Shown here: in pieces, positions 14,336 through 21,637 of the stretch
Position numbering within the stretch: position 1 is the first letter of the stretch
Layout: every line of letters begins with the position of its first letter
Source: CAZYTO01 sp964650405
GTDB lineage: Bacteria > Acidobacteriota > Thermoanaerobaculia > Gp7-AA8
Assembly: GCA_964650405.1 (NCBI GenBank)
Contig: CAZYTO010000063.1
Location: forward strand, 1 to 21,637
Reading direction: 5' to 3'
DNA length: 21,637 nucleotides
Position numbers and translations under genes: made by a program
Notes under the pieces: model-generated
Told to the model about the DNA's origin: nothing
The model's input: the letters and a program-made list of their open reading frames with translations, nothing else
Databases searched by the model: none

Positions 14336-17300
14336 TCAGTCGCAACTGTTCGGGTTGTTGGTCGATACAGACTGCCCGACCAGGTTGCAGAACTTCGTCG
14401 TGGCCTCGCTCGGGATCGTGTAGGCGATGCAGATCTTCTGCAGCCCGGTGGTCGTGGTCAGCGGAGGACTGTCGGTCTTCTTGTACTGCCAGGAGAACTT
14501 GATGGCCAGGGACGCGTTCTTGGCCAGGGTCCCCGCGCAGGCAGGCATGGTGCGGCTTACCGGCGTCGAAGAGAGGCTGAACGAGTCCGTGCAGCTCCCG
14601 CCGTAGTCGATCTGCGTCATCGTCTCGTCACCCGCTTCAGCCGCAGGCGCGACCCAGTTGATCTTGATCGTGTGTCCGGCCAGCGTCATGGTGTCCTGGC
14701 CGCCATTGGTGATGGTGTACGTTTCCTGGGCCGTGGTCTGGCTGCCGCTCGTGCTCTGGGCCAGGCTCGCTTCTCCGACGTTCTGGAACGCGCAGGAAGC
14801 CGGCGTCTCTTCGGTGGCCCACATGGTGAAGCTCTCGTTGCAGGAGGCGGTCTTGACCAGGGCGGTGATCTCGTACGTGGAGCCGGACGACAGGCCGCTC
14901 GGCCAAGTGTAGTTGTACGTCGGCGTGACGAGCACCGACGACTGGAATTGCTGTACGCCGTTGAGGAGGATGGTGTACTGGATGCCCGTGATTCCGACAC
15001 CGCCGCTCTCCGCGATCACGTCACCCGCGCCGATGATCCACGGGTTGGCCGCGGTGCCGTTGCCAGTGGTGCCGCTGGCGCTGAACGTGACCCCGGCGAT
15101 CAGGCAAGCCACCGGGTAGTCGACCCCCGCGCTCCGCACCCCGACCCGGCAGTCGGCGGCGGCTACTTTGTATTCGTAATACCAGAGCGTTCCGTCCGAG
15201 TCGCTGGCCGGGCCCGTGTTGTCCGTGTAGGACACCGTCGTTCCGCTGACCTGGGACTGTCCGCTGAGCAGGTACAGGCCGCTCGATCCATACGTCGGAT
15301 CGAGCACGTAGGCGGGATCGGCCACCTTCTTGCGGTAGCGCGCGATCACGTACCGGTCGACGCCGATCGCGTTCCCCGAGACGTCCTGGGTGACCTTGTT
15401 CCAACCGAGGGCCACCGTGCAGTTCGAGCCGGGAACGCAGGACGACGCGGCCAGATTGACCTGGAAACTGGTCGGTGCGACGGCCTGGACGCCGGCGTCA
15501 TACGCCTGTCCGGCGACGGCGCTGGCAGGCGCCGCCGGGGCCGGATTGCTGATGGCGTCGGCCGTATTGCCGCTGACGTTGTAACTGCCGACAGTCGAGC
15601 AGCGGTCGGCCGCTTCCACCCGGTAGTAGTACTGCGTGCACGTCCCCGGCGGATACGCGGACGTGGTGGGGGAGTCGGCCCAGGTCGCGCTCGCGCCCGG
15701 CGAGGCCACGACCGGCTGGCTGGCCGACGTGTACGAGAGGATCGGCACCCCTTGTCCGGACAACGGATCGAAGGACGCCGAGGTGCCGCGGTAGACGATG
15801 TACTTGATGTTCTCCGCTGAAGGAATGACCGACCCGTCGGCGGTGCAACCCGTGCCGGTGCACGTGGTCGTGGCCTTGGAGGCGTCGTTGGTGGTCGGCG
15901 ACTTCCAGGTGAGCGTCACCGTATAGTCGGTGTTGGCCGGATTCGCGGCGTGCGTCTGGGTGGCTGTCGTGGCCGTGACGTTGGTCGGGGGCGACGGCTT
16001 GGTGGAGTTTTTCGGCACGACTGAGTAGGCGTCGCTCCAGGTCGAGCCGCTGTCGTTGATCGCCTGGATCTTGTAATACCAGGTCTTGCTGGGATCGATG
16101 CCGCCGAGATCGGGAATGACCGTCGTGACCGTGGTCGGATCCACGATGGTCAGGTTGTTCGGCGGGCAGAAGCAGCCGCTCGAGCTCGTGTCCCAGGCGA
16201 TCACGTACTTCTGCACCACGCCGCCGGTCGTGGGCGGCTGCCAGGCGATGGCCGGCGCCGCGCAGTAGCCGGTGCACATGCCCGTGATGATGGGCTTGCC
16301 CGGCGCCGAGTTCGTCGGCTCGGGGAATCCCGTCAGGCCGAGGTTGCGCGGCACGATCACCGCCTGCAGCGAGTACTCGCGGTAGTTCTTGAACGCCGCC
16401 AGCGTCTCGGTCGGATTGGCGTACGACAGGTCCGGACTGGCGTTCATGCCCACGAGCTGCACGCGAAGCGACTGGATCTCCGAGCGGAGGGAGCGGTCCC
16501 CGACGTTCGTGGTCGCGCTGTTGGCCGGGTCGTACTGCCCGTCGCCCCCTACCGCGCCGGTCAGGTTGTTGGCCGCGTCGTGGGCGTCCGTCGAGGCGAA
16601 ACCGGCGTCACGCGTGGTGGCGATGTCGGTGCCGTCCGTGTTCTTCAACAGGGTCGACGCATTGGCGTCGGTGAAGTAGTAGAAGTTCATGCTGCGGATG
16701 TTTTCAGCGACCGGCGTCCCCATCGAGCCCTTCATGACATCGTCGACGCTGATGCGGTAGAGCGTGTAGGGCGGATTGTTGTTGGTGAGGTCGATGCCGC
16801 AGCCGCTGCAGGTCGTGGAGGAGAGGCTCTGGCCGGTCACTCCCTGCGAGGCTCCGATGGTCACCCTGGCCTCGGCGCTGCCGCCGGGATAGGTGGCACG
16901 CGGCTTGGCCGCGTCGAGATAGAAGGCGATCGAGCCGGTGTTCTTCGAGGCGTCGGCCGAGCGCAGGGCGTAGGCGATGATCTCGTCGTTGCCCGTCGTC
17001 ACGTACGGGAAGATCTTCGTTCCCGTGCTGGCGTCGATCGGGGTGTAGCCCTCGGCGTCCTCCAGGCCGTTTCCATGCGTGGGGTCGGTGTTGTAGTCGA
17101 AGTTGGCCCGGAAGACGATGGCGCTCTTGCCGGCATATTCGATCTGCTCGTCCATCTGGGCGAACTGGTTCACCAGCACGGTCGTCCACTTCCCCGTCCC
17201 GTCGCTGGTGATGGCGTTGACGGTGAGGTTCCACGTCGGCGCCGAGGCGCCGCTCGTCCCCGCCGTGGAACAGGTGTAGATCATGCCGTTGCCGGGATCG

Positions 17301-17599
17301 ACCTGCACGCCGACCGCGTAGGCCGTGCTGGGAGACCAGAGCGTCGCTCCCACCGCGCCGTTGGGCGTGCCGCCGCGGTTGTAGTCGAAGCCCGCCATGC
17401 GCACGTCGGACGTCAGCTTGTCGAAGGCGATGCGCGTGCTCTGCTGGAGGTCGGCCGCCTCGGTGCCCGACTTGAACACCTTGTTGCTGCGGTCATAGAC
17501 GGTCAGCGCCGCGATCATGATGATGGCGAAGATGGCCGTCGTCACCATGATCTCAGCGAGGGTGAATCCGCGCTCGGTCGTTGCGTGCGAACGTCGCAT
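14336..17599 (-). CDS. pilW: Giant PilW-like minor pilin with FN3-type and possible carbohydrate-binding modules
   Basis: This is a 1087-residue prepilin. Leader cleavage is at G11|F12 in ERGFTLAEIMVTTAIF with Glu5 (E16), and the N-terminal helix and ADLQQSTRIAFDKLTSDVRM match PilW. A segment at about 86-142 (LWSPSTAYAVG, MIYTCSTAGTSGASAPTW, DGTGKWT) resembles small carbohydrate-binding modules of phage and chitinase proteins, inserted in the pilin domain. From about 435 come at least three fibronectin-III-like domains (starting near 436, 533 and 686), then an unassigned Cys-containing C-terminus. PilW is normally about 250-350 residues. GGAGCAGACCC before ATG 17599 favours this start over ATG 17626. 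Minor pilins prime pilus assembly; the added domains suggest adhesion (inference). Confidence 0.88.
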   Translation of the reverse strand: MRRSHATTERGFTLAEIMVTTAIFAIIMIAALTVYDRSNKVFKSGTEAADLQQSTRIAFDKLTSDVRMAGFDYNRGGTPNGAVGATLWSPSTAYAVGVQVDPGNGMIYTCSTAGTSGASAPTWNLTVNAITSDGTGKWTTVLVNQFAQMDEQIEYAGKSAIVFRANFDYNTDPTHGNGLEDAEGYTPIDASTGTKIFPYVTTGNDEIIAYALRSADASKNTGSIAFYLDAAKPRATYPGGSAEARVTIGASQGVTGQSLSSTTCSGCGIDLTNNNPPYTLYRISVDDVMKGSMGTPVAENIRSMNFYYFTDANASTLLKNTDGTDIATTRDAGFASTDAHDAANNLTGAVGGDGQYDPANSATTNVGDRSLRSEIQSLRVQLVGMNASPDLSYANPTETLAAFKNYREYSLQAVIVPRNLGLTGFPEPTNSAPGKPIITGMCTGYCAAPAIAWQPPTTGGVVQKYVIAWDTSSSGCFCPPNNLTIVDPTTVTTVIPDLGGIDPSKTWYYKIQAINDSGSTWSDAYSVVPKNSTKPSPPTNVTATTATQTHAANPANTDYTVTLTWKSPTTNDASKATTTCTGTGCTADGSVIPSAENIKYIVYRGTSASFDPLSGQGVPILSYTSASQPVVASPGASATWADSPTTSAYPPGTCTQYYYRVEAADRCSTVGSYNVSGNTADAISNPAPAAPASAVAGQAYDAGVQAVAPTSFQVNLAASSCVPGSNCTVALGWNKVTQDVSGNAIGVDRYVIARYRKKVADPAYVLDPTYGSSGLYLLSGQSQVSGTTVSYTDNTGPASDSDGTLWYYEYKVAAADCRVGVRSAGVDYPVACLIAGVTFSASGTTGNGTAANPWIIGAGDVIAESGGVGITGIQYTILLNGVQQFQSSVLVTPTYNYTWPSGLSSGSTYEITALVKTASCNESFTMWATEETPASCAFQNVGEASLAQSTSGSQTTAQETYTITNGGQDTMTLAGHTIKINWVAPAAEAGDETMTQIDYGGSCTDSFSLSSTPVSRTMPACAGTLAKNASLAIKFSWQYKKTDSPPLTTTTGLQKICIAYTIPSEATTKFCNLVGQSVSTNNPNSCD

Positions 17600-17632
17600 G
17601 GGTCTGCTCCTGTCGTCGGTGTGCATAGGGGA

Positions 17633-18208
17633 TCAGTACTTGGTGGTGGTGAAGAAGGCGTAGCGCCTCTGCCCGGGCCCTTCGTCCCACGCCACGTAGG
17701 CGCGGACGGTGGTGAACTGCGCGGTGGTCACGGGATTGGCCACCACCCGCGGGGTACGGGGGGTGACCACGATGCCCACGGTCGGGTTGAGCAGCAGGCC
17801 GTTCGGGTTGCCGTTGACCAGCACCTGCGAGTACCACTTGGCCATGTAGCCGCCCGAGTCGTTCGTACAGGTCACCGTGCTGCCCGAGACCGAACAGGCG
17901 CTCGAGTCGCGGGCCACGCTGCCGGCGTAGCTGACGTCGCCGCGGCCCACGACGTTCGTGAGGGTGACCGTGGCCAGCGCCGGCGTGTCGCCGATGTTGA
18001 AGTTCGAGCGGAGCTGGGCGCTGGTCATCTGCTCGAGGTCTTCCATGATCCTCGTGGCGATGGCCGTGGCCTCGGTCATCTGCTTGCCGCCGTAGACGTT
18101 CCGGCGGCCCATATAGAACAGGGAGAGGACGGTGAGCAGGACGACGCTCGTGATGGCGATGGCCACGAGCACTTCGATGAGGCTGTATCCGTTTGCGCGC
18201 TTGTTCAT
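17633..18208 (-). CDS. pilV: PilV-like minor pilin
   Basis: This 191-residue prepilin-like protein has a short leader MNKRANG7 and the helix YSLIEVLVAIAITSVVLLTV, with Glu at mature position 5 (E12). This is the type IV pilin/GspI-PilV N-terminus, processed and methylated by the peptidase encoded at 20362-21162. After the helix, RRNVYGGKQMTEATAIATRI is typical of PilV. The C-terminal half holds a likely disulfide pair (CSVSGSTVTC). AAAGGT lies before the ATG. It is 19 bp after the FimT-like stop and 33 bp before the pilW-like start, within the minor pilin operon. Confidence 0.88.
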   Translation of the reverse strand: MNKRANGYSLIEVLVAIAITSVVLLTVLSLFYMGRRNVYGGKQMTEATAIATRIMEDLEQMTSAQLRSNFNIGDTPALATVTLTNVVGRGDVSYAGSVARDSSACSVSGSTVTCTNDSGGYMAKWYSQVLVNGNPNGLLLNPTVGIVVTPRTPRVVANPVTTAQFTTVRAYVAWDEGPGQRRYAFFTTTKY

Positions 18209-18227
18209 CGGTGACCTTTCGGAATGC

Positions 18228-18815
18228 TCACTGCGCGAGCACGCGGCCGCTGGGACTGATCTGGATCTGGTAGATCGGCTTGGGGACGGTGTAGTCGGTC
18301 TTGATGCTGACGATCGCCGAGGTCAGTCCCGCGGGCATCTGCGCGTGGCCGTCGGGGAAGAAGACGATGTCCAGCAGCCCGTCCGGTGTGGGATCGATGT
18401 CCGTGAACGTCTGGGGGTTGGCCGTCGCGTCGGCCGGGAAGTAGACGATGTTGTCGAGCACCTTCGCCGGGCGGATCGGGTTGGAGCCCGTTCCGGTGAG
18501 GGGCGTCCACTGGGCGTTCTGGATGACGCCGATCGCGAACGGCGCCTCGTAGATGTTGTACGTCCGCTTTCCCGTACCAATGTCGAACGAGAGCTTCACT
18601 TCGTGACCCTTCTGGATGGCCAGGGCCCGCGCCCCGCGCAGGTCCGAGGTGAACGTGCGCATGGCCGTCTTCACCTTGTTGCTCCGGTAGAAATTGATGA
18701 ACGCCGGGATCGAGACGAGCGCGAGCGCCCCGACGATGGCGAGAACCGTAAGCATTTCCGGGAGGGAGTAACCGGCCTCTCTCCTCCGTGGCACGCGATG
18801 CCGAGCGTTCATCAT
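18228..18815 (-). CDS. fimT: GspH/FimT-family minor pseudopilin
   Basis: The 195-residue protein has a leader ending EAG15 and the mature N-terminus YSLPEMLTVLAIVGALALVS, with Glu5 at E20. The segment VKTAMRTFTSDLRGARALAIQKG followed by VKLSFDIGTGKRTYNIY and the late FFPDGHA fit the GspH/FimT fold. These pilins sit at the pilus tip complex and prime assembly. It is the first gene of the operon, preceded by a good ribosome binding site (AGAAAGGAG). A second ATG directly follows the first (18812), so the exact start may shift by one residue. Confidence 0.88.
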   Translation of the reverse strand: MMNARHRVPRRREAGYSLPEMLTVLAIVGALALVSIPAFINFYRSNKVKTAMRTFTSDLRGARALAIQKGHEVKLSFDIGTGKRTYNIYEAPFAIGVIQNAQWTPLTGTGSNPIRPAKVLDNIVYFPADATANPQTFTDIDPTPDGLLDIVFFPDGHAQMPAGLTSAIVSIKTDYTVPKPIYQIQISPSGRVLAQ

Positions 18816-18964
18816 GGACGGCTCCTTTCTGCGAAGCGGGTGCCATAAGGCACAAGCCGCCTCAATTGACTGGCAGGACGTTGGTTAGGTCAAAGAACCA
18901 GATTTCGTTCACAACGCCATGCGTCGTAGATTGTTACATAAGGTAACAGCCGATGCGTCGCACT
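18816..18964 (-). promoter_or_regulatory. Upstream region of the minor pilin operon
   Basis: This 150-bp leader and promoter region is less GC-rich than its surroundings. It contains two small inverted repeats, GTGCC-ATAA-GGCAC (18840-18853) and GTTAC-ATAAG-GTAAC (about 18935-18949). TTGACC (minus strand, near 18891) could be a -35, but the -10 at the right distance is poor. The operon promoter most likely lies here, but I cannot define it. Confidence 0.4.
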
Positions 18965-19066
18965 GGAAGGCTGAAAGGCTGAAAGGAGAGATGTGACCCC
19001 CCAGCCACGGGATCCGAGATGCATCCAGCCCTTTCAGCCTTCCAGCCTTTCAGCCTTTCAGCCTTC
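18965..19066. repeat. Tandem-repeat palindrome (GGCTGAAA/TTTCAGCC)
   Basis: The left arm GGAAGGCTGAAAGGCTGAAA (from 18965) faces the right arm made of CAGCCTTT units (19029-19066) across about 42 bp. The palindrome separates the PilS-like kinase gene from the minor pilin operon, and the repeat provides the kinase stop codon (GAAGGCTGA). It repeats the architecture of the other gaps with a different 8-bp unit. Confidence 0.85.
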
Positions 19067-20389
19067 TCCGGCCGGCTCACCCGCGAACACCATCGTCGCC
19101 TCCGCCCCCTTGCCCGGCTCCCCGGTCAGCCGCAGCGTGCCGCCGTGTAGGAGCACGATCTTCCGGGCCAGGGGGAGGCCCATGCCGAAGCCGCTCGGCT
19201 TGTTCGAGTGGAAGGGGAGGAAGAGACGCTGGGTCTCGGCGGGATCGAAGCCGGCGCCGTCGTCCGTGATGGTGAGGGAAGGTGGGTCGGGTGTAACGGC
19301 CACGCGGACGGCGCCGCGGCCTTTCTCCCGGACGGCGTCGACGGCATTGAGGAGGAGGTTCTCGATGGCCCGGCTGAGGAGGACGCGGTCGGCGTCGATG
19401 ACCACGGGAGGGCCCTGCACGTCGAGGCTCACCTCGCCCTCGCCGAGGTCCCCGAGCTGCCGTACCTGCGCGTCGGCGAGCTCGCGCAGGTCGACCGGCT
19501 CGGTGTTGAGGTGGAGGGGGCGGGCGAAGGCCAGGAGCCGTTCGATGGCCTGCAGCAGCAGGCCCGCTTCCTTCTCCGCACTCTGCAGCCGGGCCCCGGC
19601 GGCGTCGTCCACGCCGCTGCGGCGGGCCAGCTTCATGTAGCCGAGGATGGTGTTGACCGAGTTGCGCAGCTCGTGGGCGATGCCGGCCGAGATCTCGCCG
19701 AGCTGGGCCAGGGTCTGCATCTCCTGCACGCGGGTCTCCAGGGCGCTCTTCTCGATCGCGTGCAGCCGCTTCAGCTCCGCCTCCTGCGAGCGCAGGGTGG
19801 CGATGGAGTTGCGGAAGGTCTCGATCAGGTAAGCCGTCTCCTCCTGGTCGCCGCGCTCGCCCAGCTCCTTCGCCTGGTCGAGCATGGCCTCGATGGGCCG
19901 CAGGATGCGCGGCACGTAGAGCAGCAGCAGGGCGATACCCAGCGACGCCGCCGTGACGCAGATGCCCGCGGTGAGCGTGAAGCGGCTGTGCAGGGCCTGC
20001 CTGCCCGCCGCGTCGAAGTGGAGCGTCAGCGTCCCCGGTCCGGTCAGGCGCTGGACATCGTCGAAGGAGCCGTGCGTCTCACCGGAGACGAGGCGCCGGC
20101 CGTCGCGCGTCTGCAGCTCCATGGCGGCCACGTGGAACCGCCCGCGGAGGGAGACCAGCTCCGTATCCAGCGCGGCCGGCGAGGCGCCGTTGACGGCTGC
20201 CACGGCCACCTCCGCCACGATCCGCTCGCTGCGGTCGATCATGGCCTCGCTCTGGGCCACGCTGGCCCGCAGCACGAAGACCAGCGAGAAGATCAGCAGG
20301 ATGAGAAAGCCGACCAGAAAGCTCAGGAAGAGCTTCACGTCCCGCCGGAAGCCGATCTTCGTCAGCGGAGCAGAAGCGAGACGTACCAT
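19058..20389 (-). CDS. PilS/NtrB-like sensor histidine kinase
   Basis: This 443-residue membrane kinase has TM1 (about 20-41), an extracytoplasmic region (about 42-138), TM2 (about 139-158), a HAMP-like linker and coiled coil (about 160-225). HisKA follows with H239 in GIAHELRNSVNTILGYMK, then HATPase_c with NLLLNAVDAV (N box), DDGAGFDP (G1), LFLPFHSNKPSG (F box) and GFGMGLPLARKI (G2). The AHELRNSV and PFHSNKPSG forms are typical of NtrB/PilS-type kinases that pair with sigma-54 regulators. Its start overlaps pilD by 28 bp, so a pilin-control role like PilS is likely, but no PilR-like regulator is in the window. The last residues (PAGEG) and the stop lie at the edge of a tandem repeat. Confidence 0.88.
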   Translation of the reverse strand: MVRLASAPLTKIGFRRDVKLFLSFLVGFLILLIFSLVFVLRASVAQSEAMIDRSERIVAEVAVAAVNGASPAALDTELVSLRGRFHVAAMELQTRDGRRLVSGETHGSFDDVQRLTGPGTLTLHFDAAGRQALHSRFTLTAGICVTAASLGIALLLLYVPRILRPIEAMLDQAKELGERGDQEETAYLIETFRNSIATLRSQEAELKRLHAIEKSALETRVQEMQTLAQLGEISAGIAHELRNSVNTILGYMKLARRSGVDDAAGARLQSAEKEAGLLLQAIERLLAFARPLHLNTEPVDLRELADAQVRQLGDLGEGEVSLDVQGPPVVIDADRVLLSRAIENLLLNAVDAVREKGRGAVRVAVTPDPPSLTITDDGAGFDPAETQRLFLPFHSNKPSGFGMGLPLARKIVLLHGGTLRLTGEPGKGAEATMVFAGEPAGEG

Positions 20390-21162
20390 CCGGCCAGTGT
20401 AGGGCCAAAGAAAATCACCGCCAACGTTCCGAAGCCGAGGAAAACCCCGAAGGGGAGCGGCGTCTGCATCCCCTTCGCACTGCGGATCGCCGCCGGGACG
20501 GCGATCACCACCCCGCTCAGCGACGCCAGCATCAGCACGCCCAGGAGCGGCCGCCAGCCCACGATGGCCCCGATCATGGCCATCATCTTCACGTCACCCC
20601 ACCCCATCCCCTCCACGTGACGCACCAGCCACCACACGCCGATGAGCGTGGTGATGATGCCCGCGCCCGCCGCTGCGCCGATCACTGAGTCGAGCAGCGA
20701 GTCGCTCAGCATCAGTTGCGGATAGAGCACCCCGAGCTGCAGCGCGCCGGCCCCGATCCCGATGGCGATGCCCGGCACGTCGATCACGTCCGGCAGCATG
20801 TGGATCTCCGCGTCGATATAGATGAGGGCGATGGTCATGGAGATGATGGCCGCCACGGGGAGGAATCCCACCGTTGGCCCGGTGTGGAGGAAGAGGGCCA
20901 GGTAGAAGAGGGCGTTGGCCAGCTCCACCAGCGGATAGCGGAGAGCGATCGGCTCGCGGCAGGCCCGGCACCTTCCGCCCAGCACGATCCAACTGGCGAT
21001 GGGGATGTTGTCGTACCAGCGGATGGCGGCATTGCAGTGCGGGCAGTGACTCCCCGGAAAGACGATCGACTCCTCGCGCGGGTAGCGATGGATGACGACG
21101 TTGAGGAACGACCCCACGATCGCGCCGATCCCGAACGCGTAGAAGGCCAGGAGGTACTGCAT
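20362..21162 (-). CDS. pilD: Type IV prepilin peptidase / N-methyltransferase PilD
   Basis: This 266-residue polytopic inner-membrane enzyme cleaves prepilin leaders after Gly and methylates the new N-terminus. Visible features are the N-terminal GSFLNVVIHRYPREE motif, a zinc-binding pair CPHC (40-43) and CRAC (65-68), and the two catalytic aspartates of the GxGD aspartyl proteases: D117 in IYIDAEIHMLPDVI and D190 in GWGDVKMM. About eight hydrophobic segments are present and the length is normal for the family. Four likely substrates are encoded just downstream on the same strand. The PilS-like kinase gene overlaps its 3' end. The start ATG 21162 lacks a clear ribosome binding site. Confidence 0.96.
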   Translation of the reverse strand: MQYLLAFYAFGIGAIVGSFLNVVIHRYPREESIVFPGSHCPHCNAAIRWYDNIPIASWIVLGGRCRACREPIALRYPLVELANALFYLALFLHTGPTVGFLPVAAIISMTIALIYIDAEIHMLPDVIDVPGIAIGIGAGALQLGVLYPQLMLSDSLLDSVIGAAAGAGIITTLIGVWWLVRHVEGMGWGDVKMMAMIGAIVGWRPLLGVLMLASLSGVVIAVPAAIRSAKGMQTPLPFGVFLGFGTLAVIFFGPTLAGWYVSLLLR

Positions 21163-21199
21163 GCGGGGCGTCAGTTTACTCTGGGCGTGGGTGCCTCAG

Positions 21200-21558
21200 T
21201 TCACTCTGAGCGAGGGTGGCGGGTGGGCGGGAGCGAAGAGTCAAAGCGTGGCACGCCGATCCGTTTGCTACGGCAGTGCCTTCCTTACTCCGAGCCTGGG
21301 TGGCGCGGCGCCTGAGAGCAGAAGCGACCGAGGAAGGACGGTCACGCGGAGAAGCGGAGGACGAGGAGACGCGGAGATCGCGGAGATCGCGGAGATCGCG
21401 GAGGATATCGTTCCTTCTCCGTGTCCTCCGCGTCTCCGCGTGATCCGTCCTCCTTCGGTCGTCAGAGCGCGAGGATTTGATTCGTCGTCGTAGCAGCCCG
21501 GCAGTGCCACGGTCTGACTCTTCGCTCCCGCCCGCCCGCCACCCGCGCTCAGAGTAAA
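21200..21558. repeat. 360-bp nested palindrome between pilD and the selenocysteine tRNA
   Basis: The outer arms are two inverted copies of the GAGCGAGGG repeat (21200-21254 and 21504-21558). The inner arms are GACCGAGGAAGGACGGTCAC (from 21326) and its inverted counterpart ending GATCCGTCCTCCTTCGGTC (near 21460). The core holds four tandem 9-bp GCGGAGATC-type units (21371-21406) facing CTCCGCGTCTCCGCG. The inner part is the same family as 7699-7843. Frames open across it are low-complexity. No gene is seen in 21163-21567. Confidence 0.85.
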
Positions 21559-21567
21559 CATCGAAGG

Positions 21568-21637
21568 CGGAGGCGTGTCGGAATCGAACCAACCCTTCGA
21601 CGCTTCCGCGCCGAAACAACGGTTTTGAAGACCGCGG
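21568..21637 (-). tRNA. selC: Selenocysteine tRNA (anticodon UCA), 5' part beyond the window
   Basis: On the minus strand the sequence holds an anticodon arm GCGGT-CTTCAAA-ACCGT with anticodon UCA (21626-21628). A long variable arm follows, TTCGGCGC-GGAA-GCGTCGAA, 8 bp with one G-U pair. Then come a T arm with loop TTCGATT and an acceptor strand ACGCCTCC with discriminator G at 21568. The UCA anticodon with a long variable stem identifies tRNA-Sec, which decodes UGA as selenocysteine with SelA, SelB and SelD. CCA is not fully encoded. The D arm and 5' acceptor strand lie outside the window. Confidence 0.88.

Noticed and set aside
18830..18845. Sigma-54-like sequence TGGCAC-N5-TCGCA upstream of the fimT-like gene (minus strand)
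   Set aside because: Transcription from it would start downstream of the ribosome binding site (AGGAG), a few bases before the ATG, and part of it belongs to a small inverted repeat. Probably coincidental.
21161..21619. Overlapping small Arg/Ser-rich frames on both strands near the right edge
   Set aside because: They translate the nested palindrome and tandem GCGGAGATC units; both strands are open only because of repeat composition.

Overview
The window is about 21.6 kb of GC-rich, tightly packed bacterial DNA. The mix of genes suggests a Gram-negative member of an environmental phylum. It carries a type IV pilus cluster with very large minor pilins, a PilT carrying HEAT repeats, a bufferin operon, a selenocysteine tRNA and many intergenic palindromic repeats. 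Acidobacteriota is my best guess, but there is no rRNA or marker gene here to settle it.

Layout. (1) The left edge holds a Phd/YefM antitoxin and a VapC/FitB-like PIN toxin on the minus strand; the toxin is cut by the window edge. (2) At 850-3069 (+) lies an OmpR-type response regulator and its HAMP histidine kinase, separated by a long hairpin. (3) At 3070-3820 is a 750-bp gene-free stretch of repeats, including a 21-bp minisatellite. (4) At 3821-7607 (+) is a bufferin operon: a Cys-rich BufA-type precursor, an MNIO/DUF692 enzyme (BufB), its DUF2063 partner (BufC), and a DoxX protein fused to a peptide-methionine sulfoxide reductase A. (5) At 7905-8372 (-) is a DUF1203 protein. (6) At 8734-18815 (-) is a type IV pilus block in the order FimT/GspH-like, PilV-like, giant PilW-like, giant PilX-like, terminator hairpin, small unknown protein, HEAT-PilT ATPase. 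(7) At 19058-21162 (-) are prepilin peptidase PilD and a PilS/NtrB-like kinase overlapping it. (8) At the right edge is a partial selenocysteine tRNA (minus strand), next to a 360-bp nested palindrome.

How the parts may work together. Upstream of the response regulator and again upstream of bufA there are CGTGA boxes spaced exactly 11 bp apart, the architecture bound by OmpR/PhoB regulators. A possible -10 element lies the same distance downstream in both. The simplest reading is that this two-component system controls itself and the bufferin operon, making a metal (probably copper) or oxidative-stress response module. BufB and BufC would modify precursor cysteines, the product would bind metal in the periplasm, and the DoxX-MsrA fusion would act at the membrane, with topology placing MsrA in the periplasm. 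On the minus strand the pilus genes give processing (PilD), minor pilins, retraction (PilT) and a candidate pilus sensor kinase.

The most unusual feature at the DNA level is the intergenic space. At least six gaps hold large palindromes whose arms are short tandem repeats. The repeat sequence often differs from gap to gap while the architecture stays the same. Further repeat families (a GGCACGAC palindrome and a GAGCGAGGG repeat) occur in more than one gap, and one copy runs into the bufB coding sequence.
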